Of a DNA stretch of 64,000 bases, positions 16,301-24,920 are shown piece by piece. The translations under genes and the position numbers were made by a program. The notes beneath the pieces are model-generated. The model ran no database searches and had not been told where the DNA came from. It saw nothing but the letters and a program-made list of their open reading frames with translations. The stretch lies in the NCBI RefSeq assembly GCF_947487305.1, contig NZ_CANKWH010000006.1:186001-250000 (forward strand), given 5' to 3'. Numbering within the stretch: the first letter of the stretch is position 1; every line of letters begins with the position of its first letter. Source of the DNA: an uncultured Paracoccus sp. Its GTDB lineage: Bacteria > Pseudomonadota > Alphaproteobacteria > Rhodobacterales > Rhodobacteraceae.

Positions 16301-18163
16301 ATGCGCCGGATCATTCAGAACACCACCGCCATCGCGGCTTGCCTCTCGCTTTTGGCACCGCACGCTGCCCTGGCTCAGGCCGAAGCGCCCGAGGCGGACG
16401 CACAGGTTGAAGTACAGGCCGATACCGCCGCCGAAGCGGAAGCCGCGGCAGATGCCGTGGCCGAAGCGGTCGAGGCCGTGACCGGGGCTTGCGCCGATGG
16501 CAGCGAGCCGCCTTGCGAGGTTGCCGCCGAGGAAGCCCCCGCCGCCGAGGCGGAAGCAGCGGCCGAGGTTGAGGCCGAGGCCGAGGCCGCGCCCGAGGCT
16601 GAAGCTGCCGCGGAAACCGCGCCGGTCGAAGAAGCCCCGGCTGATGCCGCCGCTCCGGAAGCTGCGCCGGCAGAGGCGGAGGCTGCCGCCGAAGCGCCCG
16701 CGGTTGAGCCGGCCCCCGAGGCCGAAGCCGCCGCCGAGGAGCCCGCCGCCGAACCCGCCGTCGAGGCCGAAGCCGAGGCCGTGACCCCCGAGGCAGAGCC
16801 TGCCCCGGCCGAGGAAGCCGCAGCCGAGGAACCCATCGAGCCGGCGCTCGAGCCGACCACCGAAGCCGAGGAAGCCCCGGCAGCGGCTGAAGCCGAAGCC
16901 ACCACCGAGGCGGAAGCCGAAGCGCCGATGACCGAGGAAGCCGCCGAGGTCGACGAGCTGGAAAAGGCGCTGGCCGAAGAACAGGCCAAGACCGAAGCCA
17001 CCACCGAAACCGAGGCGGAACCGACTGCCGAGGCCGAAGCCGAAACCCCGGACCCGGTCGTGACCGAGGCTGCCAAGGAAGCGGCTGCGGCAGCAGCGGC
17101 GACCAGTGCGGCCGCGCTCGACGCCGGTGAGGGCGAGGGCGAAGTGACCGAGGAACAGGTCACCGAGGAAAACACCCGCTCGTCGAGCGAGGATTTCACC
17201 ACCGCGCTCAAGGACGCGCTGGCCGCCCAGGGTGGCGAGACCCAGCAGGCCGAGGCCAGCAACAACGACGATGATGACGACAACAGCGATCTGACCAAGG
17301 CCGTGCTCTTCGGTCTGGGCGGTCTCGCCGTGGGCGCCATGCTGAACAACAACCGTCAGGTTGCGCTCAGCAGCCCGGACCGCGTGGTCGTGACCCGCGC
17401 CGATGGCACCCAGCAGATCATCAAGGACGAGGTGGCGCTGCTGCGTCAGCCGGGTTCGACCGTCACCACCGAGAATTTCGATGACGGTTCCTCGCGCACC
17501 ACGGTGACACGCGCCGACGGCAGCAAGGTCGTAACCATCCGCGACGCCGACCTGCGCGTGCTGCGCCGGACGCTGGTTTCGGCCGATGGTACCCAGACCC
17601 GGCTGATCGACGATACCGGCGCCCTGCCGGTGGATCTGGCGACCCTGCCTTCGCCCGCCGAGGCCAGCGCCATCGCCGCGAGCGAGATGAGCGAGGCCGA
17701 TCTGCGTGCGGCGCTGATGCGCGAATCCGATGCCGGCCGCCAGTTCTCGCTGGCACAGGTCCGCGACATCCCGCAGGTCCGCTGGCTGGCCGCGCCGATC
17801 AATATCGACGCAATCACCTTTGACACCGGCTCGGCCGCGATCAATCCAGATCAAGCTCAGAAGCTGTCGGGCCTTGGCAATGTCATCCGCGAAAGCATCG
17901 CCGAGAACCCCGCCGAGGTCTTCCTGATCGAGGCCCATACCGACACCGTGGGCACCGATGCCGCCAACCTCGCGCTGTCCGACCGCCGGGCGGAATCGGT
18001 GGCGCTGGCCCTGACCGAGTATTTCGACGTGCCGCCGGAGAACATGGTGGTGCAGGGCTATGGCGAGCAGGACCTGAAGGTGAAAACCGAGGGCGACGTG
18101 CGCGAAAACCGCCGTGCTTCGGTCCGCCGCATCACCGGGCTGCTGCAGCAGGCGTCGAACTGA
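16301..18163 (+). CDS. OmpA-family outer-membrane protein with long acidic low-complexity region
   Basis: A 620-residue exported protein. Residues 1-26 are a signal peptide ending ALAQ. Residues 27 to about 300 are almost wholly Ala, Glu and Pro, probably extended and highly acidic. A hydrophobic glycine-rich segment follows at about 334-347 (KAVLFGLGGLAVGAML), then repeat-like segments (VVTRADGTQQII, TVTRADGSKVVTI), and a peptidoglycan-binding OmpA domain at about 505-615 (FDTGSAAINPD, EAHTDTVGTDAANLALSDRR, NRRASVRRI). It presumably tethers the envelope to peptidoglycan. The DNA of the acidic part is a biased GCC/GAG stretch that opens long frames on other strands; these are not genes. A strong terminator follows. 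Confidence 0.85.
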   Translation: MRRIIQNTTAIAACLSLLAPHAALAQAEAPEADAQVEVQADTAAEAEAAADAVAEAVEAVTGACADGSEPPCEVAAEEAPAAEAEAAAEVEAEAEAAPEAEAAAETAPVEEAPADAAAPEAAPAEAEAAAEAPAVEPAPEAEAAAEEPAAEPAVEAEAEAVTPEAEPAPAEEAAAEEPIEPALEPTTEAEEAPAAAEAEATTEAEAEAPMTEEAAEVDELEKALAEEQAKTEATTETEAEPTAEAEAETPDPVVTEAAKEAAAAAAATSAAALDAGEGEGEVTEEQVTEENTRSSSEDFTTALKDALAAQGGETQQAEASNNDDDDDNSDLTKAVLFGLGGLAVGAMLNNNRQVALSSPDRVVVTRADGTQQIIKDEVALLRQPGSTVTTENFDDGSSRTTVTRADGSKVVTIRDADLRVLRRTLVSADGTQTRLIDDTGALPVDLATLPSPAEASAIAASEMSEADLRAALMRESDAGRQFSLAQVRDIPQVRWLAAPINIDAITFDTGSAAINPDQAQKLSGLGNVIRESIAENPAEVFLIEAHTDTVGTDAANLALSDRRAESVALALTEYFDVPPENMVVQGYGEQDLKVKTEGDVRENRRASVRRITGLLQQASN

Positions 18164-18494
18164 GGGCTTTCGCGTCCTGACACGATCTCGACACGGGCGG
18201 CATTTGCCGCCCGTGTTCTTTAGGGACGCTCGGGATCAACCGGACCCCGTAGTGTGGCAATGCGGCACCCAGGGGGGTGAGCAGGCAATATAGGGTCATG
18301 CCGCCGGATCGGAGCATGACCCGGCCCAGTCCGAGGACCTTCTGGCTGGTAAAGAGGATCATGGTCGGCGGCGCAGCGCCGAGATACCGATCGCCTGTGA
18401 TGGGGACAAAGACGATTAACGAACCCGGCTGTTTACCCGTTCTCCGCCCCCTGAAAACCCGTTATGTTCGGGTCCACAATCCAAAAGGCCACCC
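18164..18494. other. intergenic stretch of 331 bases
   Basis: Apart from the terminator at 18191-18220 I see no convincing gene or RNA here. The open frames that cross it lack family character and start signals. Base composition is slightly less GC-rich near 18400-18480, which may hold the promoter for the small gene that follows. Confidence 0.5.
18191..18220 (+). terminator. intrinsic terminator after the OmpA-family gene
   Basis: ACACGGGCGGCA pairs perfectly with TGCCGCCCGTGT (12 base pairs, two-base loop) and is followed by TCTTTA. It begins 28 bases after the stop codon. A related stem with the same 13-base 3' side (TGCCGCCCGTGTT) appears at 19251-19274. Confidence 0.8.
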
Positions 18495-18860
18495 ATGTTC
18501 AGCGACCCGAACTCCCCCGTCCCTTCCGAGACCGACCCCAAAGAGCGCCGACGCGCCCAGACCCGTCAATACATGGCTCGGCTCAATGCGCGGCTGAAGG
18601 AGCTGACCCCGCTGGAACGGCTCGCCTGGAAGCAGCGGGGCGAGCTTGGCGAGGCGTTTGACCCCTACACGGCCGAAGAGCGGAAGCAGCTTCAGGGGCT
18701 TCAGCGACGGCAGCGGGATCTCGAGCGGGAAGCTGAGGCGCTGCACCGGGCGCTGGTGACGCGGCTGGCGCGGGACGGCGAGGTGAACCCGGCGCTGCGG
18801 CTTCTGGGCGCGGCTCTGGAGCTGGAATCCATGACCCGGCTGGAGATCCACCCGGTCTGA
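18495..18860 (+). CDS. small hypothetical protein, predicted helical
   Basis: A 121-residue protein I do not recognise. It is rich in Arg, Glu, Leu and Gln (ERLAWKQRGELGEAFDPY, LQGLQRRQRDLEREAEALHR), giving a likely amphipathic helix or coiled coil in the second half. There is no signal peptide or membrane segment. Codon third positions are mostly G or C, as in real genes nearby, and the frame stands alone between two terminator-like hairpins, so it would be a single-gene unit. No strong ribosome site is visible. A minus-strand open frame overlaps it, with less typical composition. Confidence 0.5.
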   Translation: MFSDPNSPVPSETDPKERRRAQTRQYMARLNARLKELTPLERLAWKQRGELGEAFDPYTAEERKQLQGLQRRQRDLEREAEALHRALVTRLARDGEVNPALRLLGAALELESMTRLEIHPV

Positions 18861-19358
18861 CGGATATCCGCGGGACGCGCCCCATCCATTGAAATGAAAA
18901 TGGGACGGAACCGAAATTCCGCCCAAAGTTGGACGCTGATTGTCGGGATCAGTGCCTGAACCATAGCACGAGTTCGAAACCGGGCGAAAGGTAAGCCCAT
19001 CCCGCGCCATCATGCCCGACCACGGACGTGAATTTAGACCGCAGCGTCATTTGACACAACGGGGTGTGACATCTTGGTAGAGATCGGGTCACTATCCTGC
19101 AGAATCCTTCAGAAAGATCAGCCCAGCTTTAGTTTTCCTGTATCCGGCCGACCCCGGATCTCCTCCTCCACGATCTCATCTCCGCCTTGTTTCTAATCCC
19201 ACCTTTGCTCCTACCATTGATTCCCGCCTTCCACAGAACTGGCTAGAACCGGCGGCACCTTGCCGCCCGTGTTTTTTTCATGCGCCTCCGCGTCCCCCTT
19301 GCAGCCGGTAAGTTATCATCCTAGTTAGTTAGCATGATAATCAATTAGCGTGCTTGCC
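18861..19358. other. intergenic stretch of about 500 bases
   Basis: No gene is supported here. It holds a terminator-like hairpin at 19251-19274 and, at about 19310-19345, an AT-rich segment (AGTTAGTTAGCATGATAATC) just before the marR gene that is a reasonable place for its promoter and operator. Between 19030 and 19200 I see nothing recognisable. Confidence 0.5.
19251..19274 (+). terminator. terminator-like hairpin with T-tract
   Basis: GGCGGCA and TGCCGCC pair around CCT and are followed by CGTGTTTTTTT. The nearest plus-strand gene upstream ends about 390 bases away, so it may be left from an earlier gene arrangement; it shares 13 bases with the terminator at 18191-18220. Confidence 0.55.
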
Positions 19359-19781
19359 ATGGAAAGCTCTCCGCTGCTCAATTCGCTGTTTCGCGCCATG
19401 CGCGAGCTTCGGTTGCATTACGACCAGAGCGCCGTCGAGGTTGGCCTGACCATGTCGCGGGCGCGGGTCATCACGGCGCTGGCGCGGATGGAGGGGGCGA
19501 CGCAGGCCGAGCTGGCCGCCGATCTGGGCATTGAGGCGCCGACGCTGAAACGCCAGATCGACGCGCTGGAGGAACAGGGTTTCCTCGAGCGGCGGGGCAT
19601 GGAGGGCGATGCGCGCAAGCGGGCGCTGTTTCTGACCGTGAAGGGCCGTTCGGCCCGGATCAGCCTGTTCATGGACCGAATCCGTGACGAGGTGCTGGAA
19701 GGTGTCTCGCCCGAGGAACAGGTGCAACTGGCCGTGGTGCTGGAGCGCATCGCCGAGAACGCCGCGAAGCTGAACCGATGA
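19359..19781 (+). CDS. MarR-family transcriptional regulator of efflux
   Basis: A 140-residue winged-helix regulator (ATQAELAADLGIEAPTLKRQ is the recognition region; FLERRGMEGDARKRALFLT the wing). MarR proteins usually repress adjacent drug-efflux genes and release DNA on binding phenolic compounds. Its stop overlaps the start of the EmrB-like transporter (ATGA at 19778), so it heads that operon. I chose ATG 19359; an in-frame GTG at 19350 would add three residues. Neither has a clear ribosome site, so translation could be from a short leader. Confidence 0.87.
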   Translation: MESSPLLNSLFRAMRELRLHYDQSAVEVGLTMSRARVITALARMEGATQAELAADLGIEAPTLKRQIDALEEQGFLERRGMEGDARKRALFLTVKGRSARISLFMDRIRDEVLEGVSPEEQVQLAVVLERIAENAAKLNR

Positions 19782-21457
19782 CCACCCGTCCCGACATTGT
19801 ACCGGCGGCCCCGCCACAGGCCGCCCCCGAGGCCGTTTCTGTCCCTCCGGCGGAAGCGCCAGCCGCGCCGATGATGCCCCCTCCTGGCCTGCCCTTTCAT
19901 CAGGCGCTGCCCTATATCCTTGCCTCGATCGTGCTGGCGCTGACTCAGGGGCTGGGGCAGGGCTTCGTCTCGGTGAACATCCCGCAGGTTGCCGGCGATC
20001 TGGGCGCGACCACCACGCAGGCCAGCTGGCTTTCCGCCGTCTACATGATCCCGCGCGCGGTGCTGCCGCTGATGCTGATCAAGATCCGCACCCAGTACGG
20101 CCTGCGCCGTTTCGCCGAGGTGGGCATCGTGGCCTTTCTCGTGATCTCCTTCATCACCATCTGGGTCACCGACCTGCGCTCGGCCATGGTGCTGCAATTC
20201 CTCTCGGGCATGGCCGCCGCGCCGCTGACCACGCTGGCCTTTCTCTATGCGCTGGAGCCTCTGGGCGCGGCGTGGAAGATCCGCCTCGGCCTGCCGATCG
20301 CGCTGACCTTCATCACCATCGGCCCGTTGCTGGCGCGGGTGGTCTCGCCCGCGCTGATCGGAGATGGCGGGCTGACCTGGGTGCATCTGACCTCGCTTGG
20401 TCTCGCGATGCTGTCGCTGGCGCTGGTCTTCCGGCTGCCGCTGCGCCCGGTGCCGCATCAGAAGGTGATCGAGCCGCTGGACTTTCTCACCCTGCTGCTT
20501 CTGGGCATCGGCTTTGGCGGCCTCATCGTCGCCTTCATCATCGGGCCGACCTACTGGTGGACGGCGCAGGACTGGATCGGCTGGCTGCTGGTCGCCTCGG
20601 TGCTGGCCCTGACCGCCGTGGCGGTGCTGGAGCTGAACCGCAAGAACCCGATCTTCGACCTGCGCTGGCTGGTCACGCCCGAGATCCTGCACCTGACCAT
20701 CACCCTGTTCCTGTTCCGCCTGATCCTGTCCGAGCAAAGCGCCGGCGCGCCGCGGATGTTCCAGCTTCTGGGCGTGGCGCCTTCGCAGATGGTCGCGCTG
20801 TTCACCGTCATCTGCATCGCCTGCCTGATGGGCGGCCTGGCCTGCATCGCCTGGATCCGGCCCGACCGGGTGGCGAAGTTCCACCTGGTCGCGCTTCTGC
20901 TGATCGCCGCCGGGGCGTGGATGGACGCGCAGGCCACGGTCGACACCCGGCCCGAGCAGATGATCATTTCTCAGGCGCTGATCGGTTTCGCCAGCCTGCT
21001 GTTCCTGACCCCGGCGACGCTGGCCGGGCTTGGCGCCGCGCTGGCCAAGGGACCGCAATACATGCTGTCCTTCGTCATCGTTTTCCTGTCCACCCAGTCC
21101 ATCGGCGGGGTGATCGGATCGGGCGGCTTCACCACGCTGATCAACTGGCGCGAGGCCTTCCACCTGCAGGTTCTGACCGAAGAGCTGCAGGCGACCAGTG
21201 CCGCGACCATGGCCGAGATCGCCGCGCGCATGGCCGCCCTTGCCCCGCAGATCGCCGACCCGGCGCTGCGCCGGGCGCAGGCGGTGTCGAGCATCGCGCA
21301 GGAGACCGCCAGCCAGGCCTATGTGATGGCCTATAACGACCTATATTTCCTGACCTTCCTGCTGGCCAGCGGGGCGGCGGCGGCACTGCTGCTGCACCTT
21401 CTGCGCAACTGGCTGTCTGCCCGGCTGGCCCCTGTTGAAACCGAGACCGCATCATGA
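19778..21457 (+). CDS. DHA2-type MFS drug-efflux transporter (EmrB-like)
   Basis: A 559-residue inner-membrane protein with about 14 membrane segments. A proline/alanine-rich cytoplasmic N terminus of about 40 residues is longer than usual. The early segment QGLGQGFVSVNIPQVAGDLG corresponds to the family's first helix and loop, although the common drug-transporter motifs are weakly kept. It overlaps both neighbours by four bases (marR and the EmrA-like adaptor), forming a compact regulator-pump-adaptor operon for export of hydrophobic compounds across both membranes together with an outer-membrane channel encoded elsewhere. Confidence 0.85.
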   Translation: MTTRPDIVPAAPPQAAPEAVSVPPAEAPAAPMMPPPGLPFHQALPYILASIVLALTQGLGQGFVSVNIPQVAGDLGATTTQASWLSAVYMIPRAVLPLMLIKIRTQYGLRRFAEVGIVAFLVISFITIWVTDLRSAMVLQFLSGMAAAPLTTLAFLYALEPLGAAWKIRLGLPIALTFITIGPLLARVVSPALIGDGGLTWVHLTSLGLAMLSLALVFRLPLRPVPHQKVIEPLDFLTLLLLGIGFGGLIVAFIIGPTYWWTAQDWIGWLLVASVLALTAVAVLELNRKNPIFDLRWLVTPEILHLTITLFLFRLILSEQSAGAPRMFQLLGVAPSQMVALFTVICIACLMGGLACIAWIRPDRVAKFHLVALLLIAAGAWMDAQATVDTRPEQMIISQALIGFASLLFLTPATLAGLGAALAKGPQYMLSFVIVFLSTQSIGGVIGSGGFTTLINWREAFHLQVLTEELQATSAATMAEIAARMAALAPQIADPALRRAQAVSSIAQETASQAYVMAYNDLYFLTFLLASGAAAALLLHLLRNWLSARLAPVETETAS

Positions 21458-22491
21458 CCCTGACCAAGATCCTGCCCACCGCCATCGCCACGCTGATCGG
21501 CATCGCCGGCGTTCTGCTGCTGCTCTTCGCCTGGCACCTGCCGCCCTTCAGACCGGCCCAGCCCACCACCGAGAACGCCTATATCCGGGGCAAGGTCACG
21601 GCGCTGGCGCCGCAGCTGTCGGGCTATCTTGCCGCCGTCGAGGTGGCGGATTTCCAGACCGTCGCCAAGGGCGACGTGATCGCCCGCATCGATGACCGGA
21701 TCTATCGCCAGAAACTGGCGCAGGCCGAGGCCGGGCTGGAAACCGCCCGCGCAGCTTCTGCCGTGGCCGAGCAGAACATCCAGTCGGCCGAAGCTGTCTG
21801 GCGCGCCGACGAGGCCGCGCTGACCGCCGCCCAAACCGCGCTGAGCACCGCGACATCGGACGACCAGCGGACCCAGGCGCTGAAGGCGCGCGGGGTCGCC
21901 AGCCAGGCCGCCGGCGAGCAGACCGTGCTGGCGCTGCAAAAGGCGCAATCCGGCGTCAGCCAGGCGCAGGCGACGCTGGATGTGCAGCAGGAGAACATCA
22001 ACAGCGCCAAGACCCAGGTTTCTTCGGCCAAGGCCAGCATCGCCAGCGCCGAGGCGGCGGTGCAGCTGGCGCGGATCGATCTGGAGAACACCGTGATCCG
22101 CGCCCCGGCCGATGGCCGTCTGGGTCAGGTCTCGGCCCGGGTCGGACAATATGTGACACCGGGCACGGCGCTGGTCAGCCATGTCGGCAGCGATGTCTGG
22201 GTGATCGCCAATTTCAAGGAGACCGGGCTGAACGGCATGAAGCGTGACCTGCCGGTCAGTTTTACCGTCGACGCACTGGGGGGGCGCGCGTTCACCGGCC
22301 ATGTCGCCTCCTTCTCGCCGGCCACAGCCTCGGAATTCAGCCTTTTGGCAGGGACCAATGCCACGGGCAATTTCACCAAGATCGCCCAACGCCTGCCGGT
22401 CCGAATCGCCATCGATCCGGGTCAGGAGATGGCCGAGCTGCTGGCCCCGGGCCTGTCGGTGATCGTCCATGTGGAGACTAGGGCGAACTGA
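21454..22491 (+). CDS. EmrA/HlyD-type membrane fusion protein
   Basis: A 345-residue periplasmic adaptor anchored by one N-terminal helix (ATLIGIAGVLLLLFAW). The barrel-sandwich/lipoyl halves are at about 45-80 (TENAYIRGKVTALAPQLSGY, VIARIDDRIY) and 200-235 (ARIDLENTVIRAPADGRLGQ); between them is a long Ala/Gln-rich coiled-coil hairpin. It is the partner of the preceding transporter, with which it overlaps by four bases. Confidence 0.88.
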   Translation: MTLTKILPTAIATLIGIAGVLLLLFAWHLPPFRPAQPTTENAYIRGKVTALAPQLSGYLAAVEVADFQTVAKGDVIARIDDRIYRQKLAQAEAGLETARAASAVAEQNIQSAEAVWRADEAALTAAQTALSTATSDDQRTQALKARGVASQAAGEQTVLALQKAQSGVSQAQATLDVQQENINSAKTQVSSAKASIASAEAAVQLARIDLENTVIRAPADGRLGQVSARVGQYVTPGTALVSHVGSDVWVIANFKETGLNGMKRDLPVSFTVDALGGRAFTGHVASFSPATASEFSLLAGTNATGNFTKIAQRLPVRIAIDPGQEMAELLAPGLSVIVHVETRAN

Positions 22492-22552
22492 CCTTGCATG
22501 CGCCGAAGCCGGGTCGGTGCGATGAGGATAGTCGGTTCCATAATTCGCATTA

Positions 22553-23329
22553 TCACTTGTTCGTTGCCTGTAATCCGCCGCCGCCAAGCCGCCGCATCGA
22601 CAGGTCCAGCCGCGCATCGGCGGCACTCAGTTCCTGCCGCGCGGCGCGCAGATAGGCCAGATGCTCCAGCGCCGCCGCGCTCGCCGCCGCCGCATCCCCG
22701 GCCAGAACCGCCTCGCCGATCCGGCAATGCTGGGCATAGAGCACATCCCGCATCGCCGGGATGGCGAACAGCCGCGCCCGGTTCTGCAGCACATCGGCGC
22801 GCACCACCCCTGACAGCGCCTGCATGATCTGCAAGAGCGTCAGGTTGTGGCTCGCCTCGTAGATCATCAGGTGCAGCTCGGCATCGGCCTCGCCCTCAGC
22901 GGTCGGGTCCTCGGCCTCATGCGCCCGCGCCATCCGCTCCATCAGATCCCGCAGCCGTTCGCGCTCGACCGGCGTGGCACGTTCCGCCGCCAGCCCGGCC
23001 GCCGCCCCCTCGATGATGCCGCGAAATTCCAGGTAATCGTCGGCCCCCTCGCTGTGCCGCGCCAGCAGCGCGATCAGCGGATCGGTGATCGCCTCGGCCC
23101 CCAGCGCCGCGACCTGCGCCCCGCGCCCGCCCGAAACCAGCAGCCCCCGCGCCTCGAGGATCTTCAGCCCGTCCCTCAGCGTCGAGCGCGACACCTCCAG
23201 CCGCTCGGCCAGCTCGCGCTCGGGCAGCAGCCGGGCATCGGGCTTCAGCGTGCCTTCAAGGATCAACGCCTCGATATGCTGGGCCACGGCCTCGGCCGCG
23301 CGCTCGGATTTTACCGCAGATTGGGTCAT
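22553..23329 (-). CDS. glcC: FadR/GntR-family regulator, GlcC-like
   Basis: A 258-residue regulator with an N-terminal winged helix (LLPERELAERLEVSRSTLRD, residues about 39-58) and a C-terminal FCD ligand domain. It is divergently transcribed from glcDEF, 139 bases away, the position of GlcC (glycolate-responsive regulator) in other bacteria. LldR- or PdhR-like regulators have the same form, so the symbol is based on context. The FCD metal-binding His residues appear in AELHLMIYEASHN and YAQHCRIGEA. Confidence 0.78.
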   Translation of the reverse strand: MTQSAVKSERAAEAVAQHIEALILEGTLKPDARLLPERELAERLEVSRSTLRDGLKILEARGLLVSGGRGAQVAALGAEAITDPLIALLARHSEGADDYLEFRGIIEGAAAGLAAERATPVERERLRDLMERMARAHEAEDPTAEGEADAELHLMIYEASHNLTLLQIMQALSGVVRADVLQNRARLFAIPAMRDVLYAQHCRIGEAVLAGDAAAASAAALEHLAYLRAARQELSAADARLDLSMRRLGGGGLQATNK

Positions 23330-23407
23330 CGCATGGCTCCGCCTGTGCTATGCAGAGACTAGCCTATCCCCGTTCGGGGTCAAGGTTTGGTTCATCAGAA
23401 ATACCGT

Positions 23408-23434
23408 TTGACAGATATGGTCTAAAAATAATAC
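23408..23434 (+). promoter_or_regulatory. candidate glcD promoter with overlapping TGGT/ACCA symmetry
   Basis: TTGACA at 23408-23413 and TAATAC at 23429-23434 could be -35 and -10 elements, though the 15-base spacing is short. TGGT (23418-23421) and ACCA (23433-23436) overlap it symmetrically and fit the half-sites of FadR-type GntR regulators, so the divergent GlcC-like protein may bind here. Confidence 0.35.
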
Positions 23435-23468
23435 CAACACGCCAGCCAGCGGAAAGCGAGAGGAACCC

Positions 23469-24920
23469 ATGTCCGGCATCGCCATGCCCCAGCCCGACCC
23501 GCGCATCCTTGACCGCGCCCCCCAGATCGTCGCCGCGCTCCGCGCGGTGCTGCCCGGCGATGCGGTGATTTCCGACCTGCAGGAAACCCGCGCCTATGAA
23601 TGCGACGCCTTCACCGCCTATCGCTGCCCGCCCCTGGCCGTGGTCCTGCCGCGCACGACCGCCGAGGTCGCCGCCGCGATGCAGGTCTGCGCGCGGATGA
23701 ACGTGCCGGTGGTGCCGCGCGGCGCCGGCACCTCGCTGGCGGGTGGCGCGCTGCCGACCGCCGATTGCGTCGTCATCGGCACCATGCGGTTGAACGATTT
23801 CCTCGAGATCGACACCCAGAACCGCTTCATCCGGGTGCAGTCCGGCGTCACCAACCTGTCGGTCAGCGCCGAGTTGGAGCCGCATGGCTTCTTCTATGCC
23901 CCCGACCCCTCCTCGCAGCTGGCCTGCACCATCGCCGGCAATATCGCGATGAACTCGGGCGGCGCGCATTGCCTGAAATACGGCGTCACCACCAACAATC
24001 TGCTGGGCGCGACCGTGGTGCTGACCACCGGCGAGGTCATCGAACTGGGCGGCCCGGAACTTGCCCCCGAAGGTCTCGACCTTCTGGGTCTCCTCTGCGG
24101 TTCGGAAGGCCAGCTGGGTATCGTCACCGAGGCAGTTCTAAAAATCCTGCCACGGCCCGAGGGCGCGCGGCCGGTGCTGATCGGCTTCGACAATGCCGAG
24201 GTGGCGGGCGAATGCGTGGCCAATATCATCCGCTCGGGCGTGCTGCCCGTGGCGATCGAATACATGGACGAACCCTGCCTGCGCGCGGTCGAGGATTTCG
24301 CCCATGCCGGCTATCCAGATTGTGCCGCCGTTCTGGTGGTCGAGGTCGAGGGCTCGCCGGGCGAGATCGATCATCAGCTGGGCGAGATCCGCAAGATTGC
24401 CGATGCGCTGAACCCGGTCGAGTTCCGCGAAAGCCGCAGCGCCGACGAGGCGGCGGCGATCTGGAAGGGCCGCAAATCGGCCTTCGGCGCCATGGGCCGT
24501 CTGGGGGATTACATCTGCCTCGATGGCACGGTGCCGGTCGGGCAATTGCCCTTCACCCTGCGACGCATCGGCGAACTGTCGCGCCAGCACGGGCTGGAGG
24601 TCGCCAATGTCTTTCATGCCGGCGACGGCAATATGCACCCGCTGATCCTCTTCAACGCCAACACCCCCGGCGATCTGGCCCGGGCCGAGGCGCTTGGGAC
24701 CGATATCCTGCGGCTCTGCGTCGAGGTCGGCGGCTGCCTGACCGGCGAGCATGGCGTGGGCATCGAAAAGCGCGACCTGATGGGCGACCAATACGCGCCC
24801 GAGGATCTGGCGATCCAGATGGAGGTCAAGGACGTGTTCGATCCCGGCTGGCTGCTGAACCCCGCCAAGGTCTGGCCGCTCGAGGCCAGCGCCCCCTATC
24901 GCGCGAGGGCGGCGGAATGA
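23469..24920 (+). CDS. glcD: glycolate oxidase subunit GlcD
   Basis: A 483-residue FAD subunit of glycolate dehydrogenase, which oxidises glycolate to glyoxylate and passes electrons to the quinone pool. FAD-binding PCMH-type sequences are seen at VPVVPRGAGTSLAGGALPT and DPSSQLACTIAGNIAMNSGG; the C-terminal FAD-linked oxidase part has VFHAGDGNMHPLILF and LTGEHGVGIEKRDLM. It is the first gene of glcDEF and overlaps glcE by four bases. GAGAGGAA precedes the ATG. A D-lactate dehydrogenase role is possible for close relatives, but the three-subunit set favours glycolate. Confidence 0.93.
   Translation: MSGIAMPQPDPRILDRAPQIVAALRAVLPGDAVISDLQETRAYECDAFTAYRCPPLAVVLPRTTAEVAAAMQVCARMNVPVVPRGAGTSLAGGALPTADCVVIGTMRLNDFLEIDTQNRFIRVQSGVTNLSVSAELEPHGFFYAPDPSSQLACTIAGNIAMNSGGAHCLKYGVTTNNLLGATVVLTTGEVIELGGPELAPEGLDLLGLLCGSEGQLGIVTEAVLKILPRPEGARPVLIGFDNAEVAGECVANIIRSGVLPVAIEYMDEPCLRAVEDFAHAGYPDCAAVLVVEVEGSPGEIDHQLGEIRKIADALNPVEFRESRSADEAAAIWKGRKSAFGAMGRLGDYICLDGTVPVGQLPFTLRRIGELSRQHGLEVANVFHAGDGNMHPLILFNANTPGDLARAEALGTDILRLCVEVGGCLTGEHGVGIEKRDLMGDQYAPEDLAIQMEVKDVFDPGWLLNPAKVWPLEASAPYRARAAE

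Noticed and set aside
16378..17130. Overlapping open frames on both strands in a GCC/GAG-rich stretch
   Set aside because: They are shadows of the low-complexity acidic part of the OmpA-family gene, which alone has a signal peptide and a C-terminal domain.
18462..19013. Minus-strand open frame of 183 codons across the small hypothetical gene
   Set aside because: Its composition (Arg, Pro, Leu mix) and lack of start signal are less gene-like than the plus-strand frame at 18495-18860, though neither has a recognised family.
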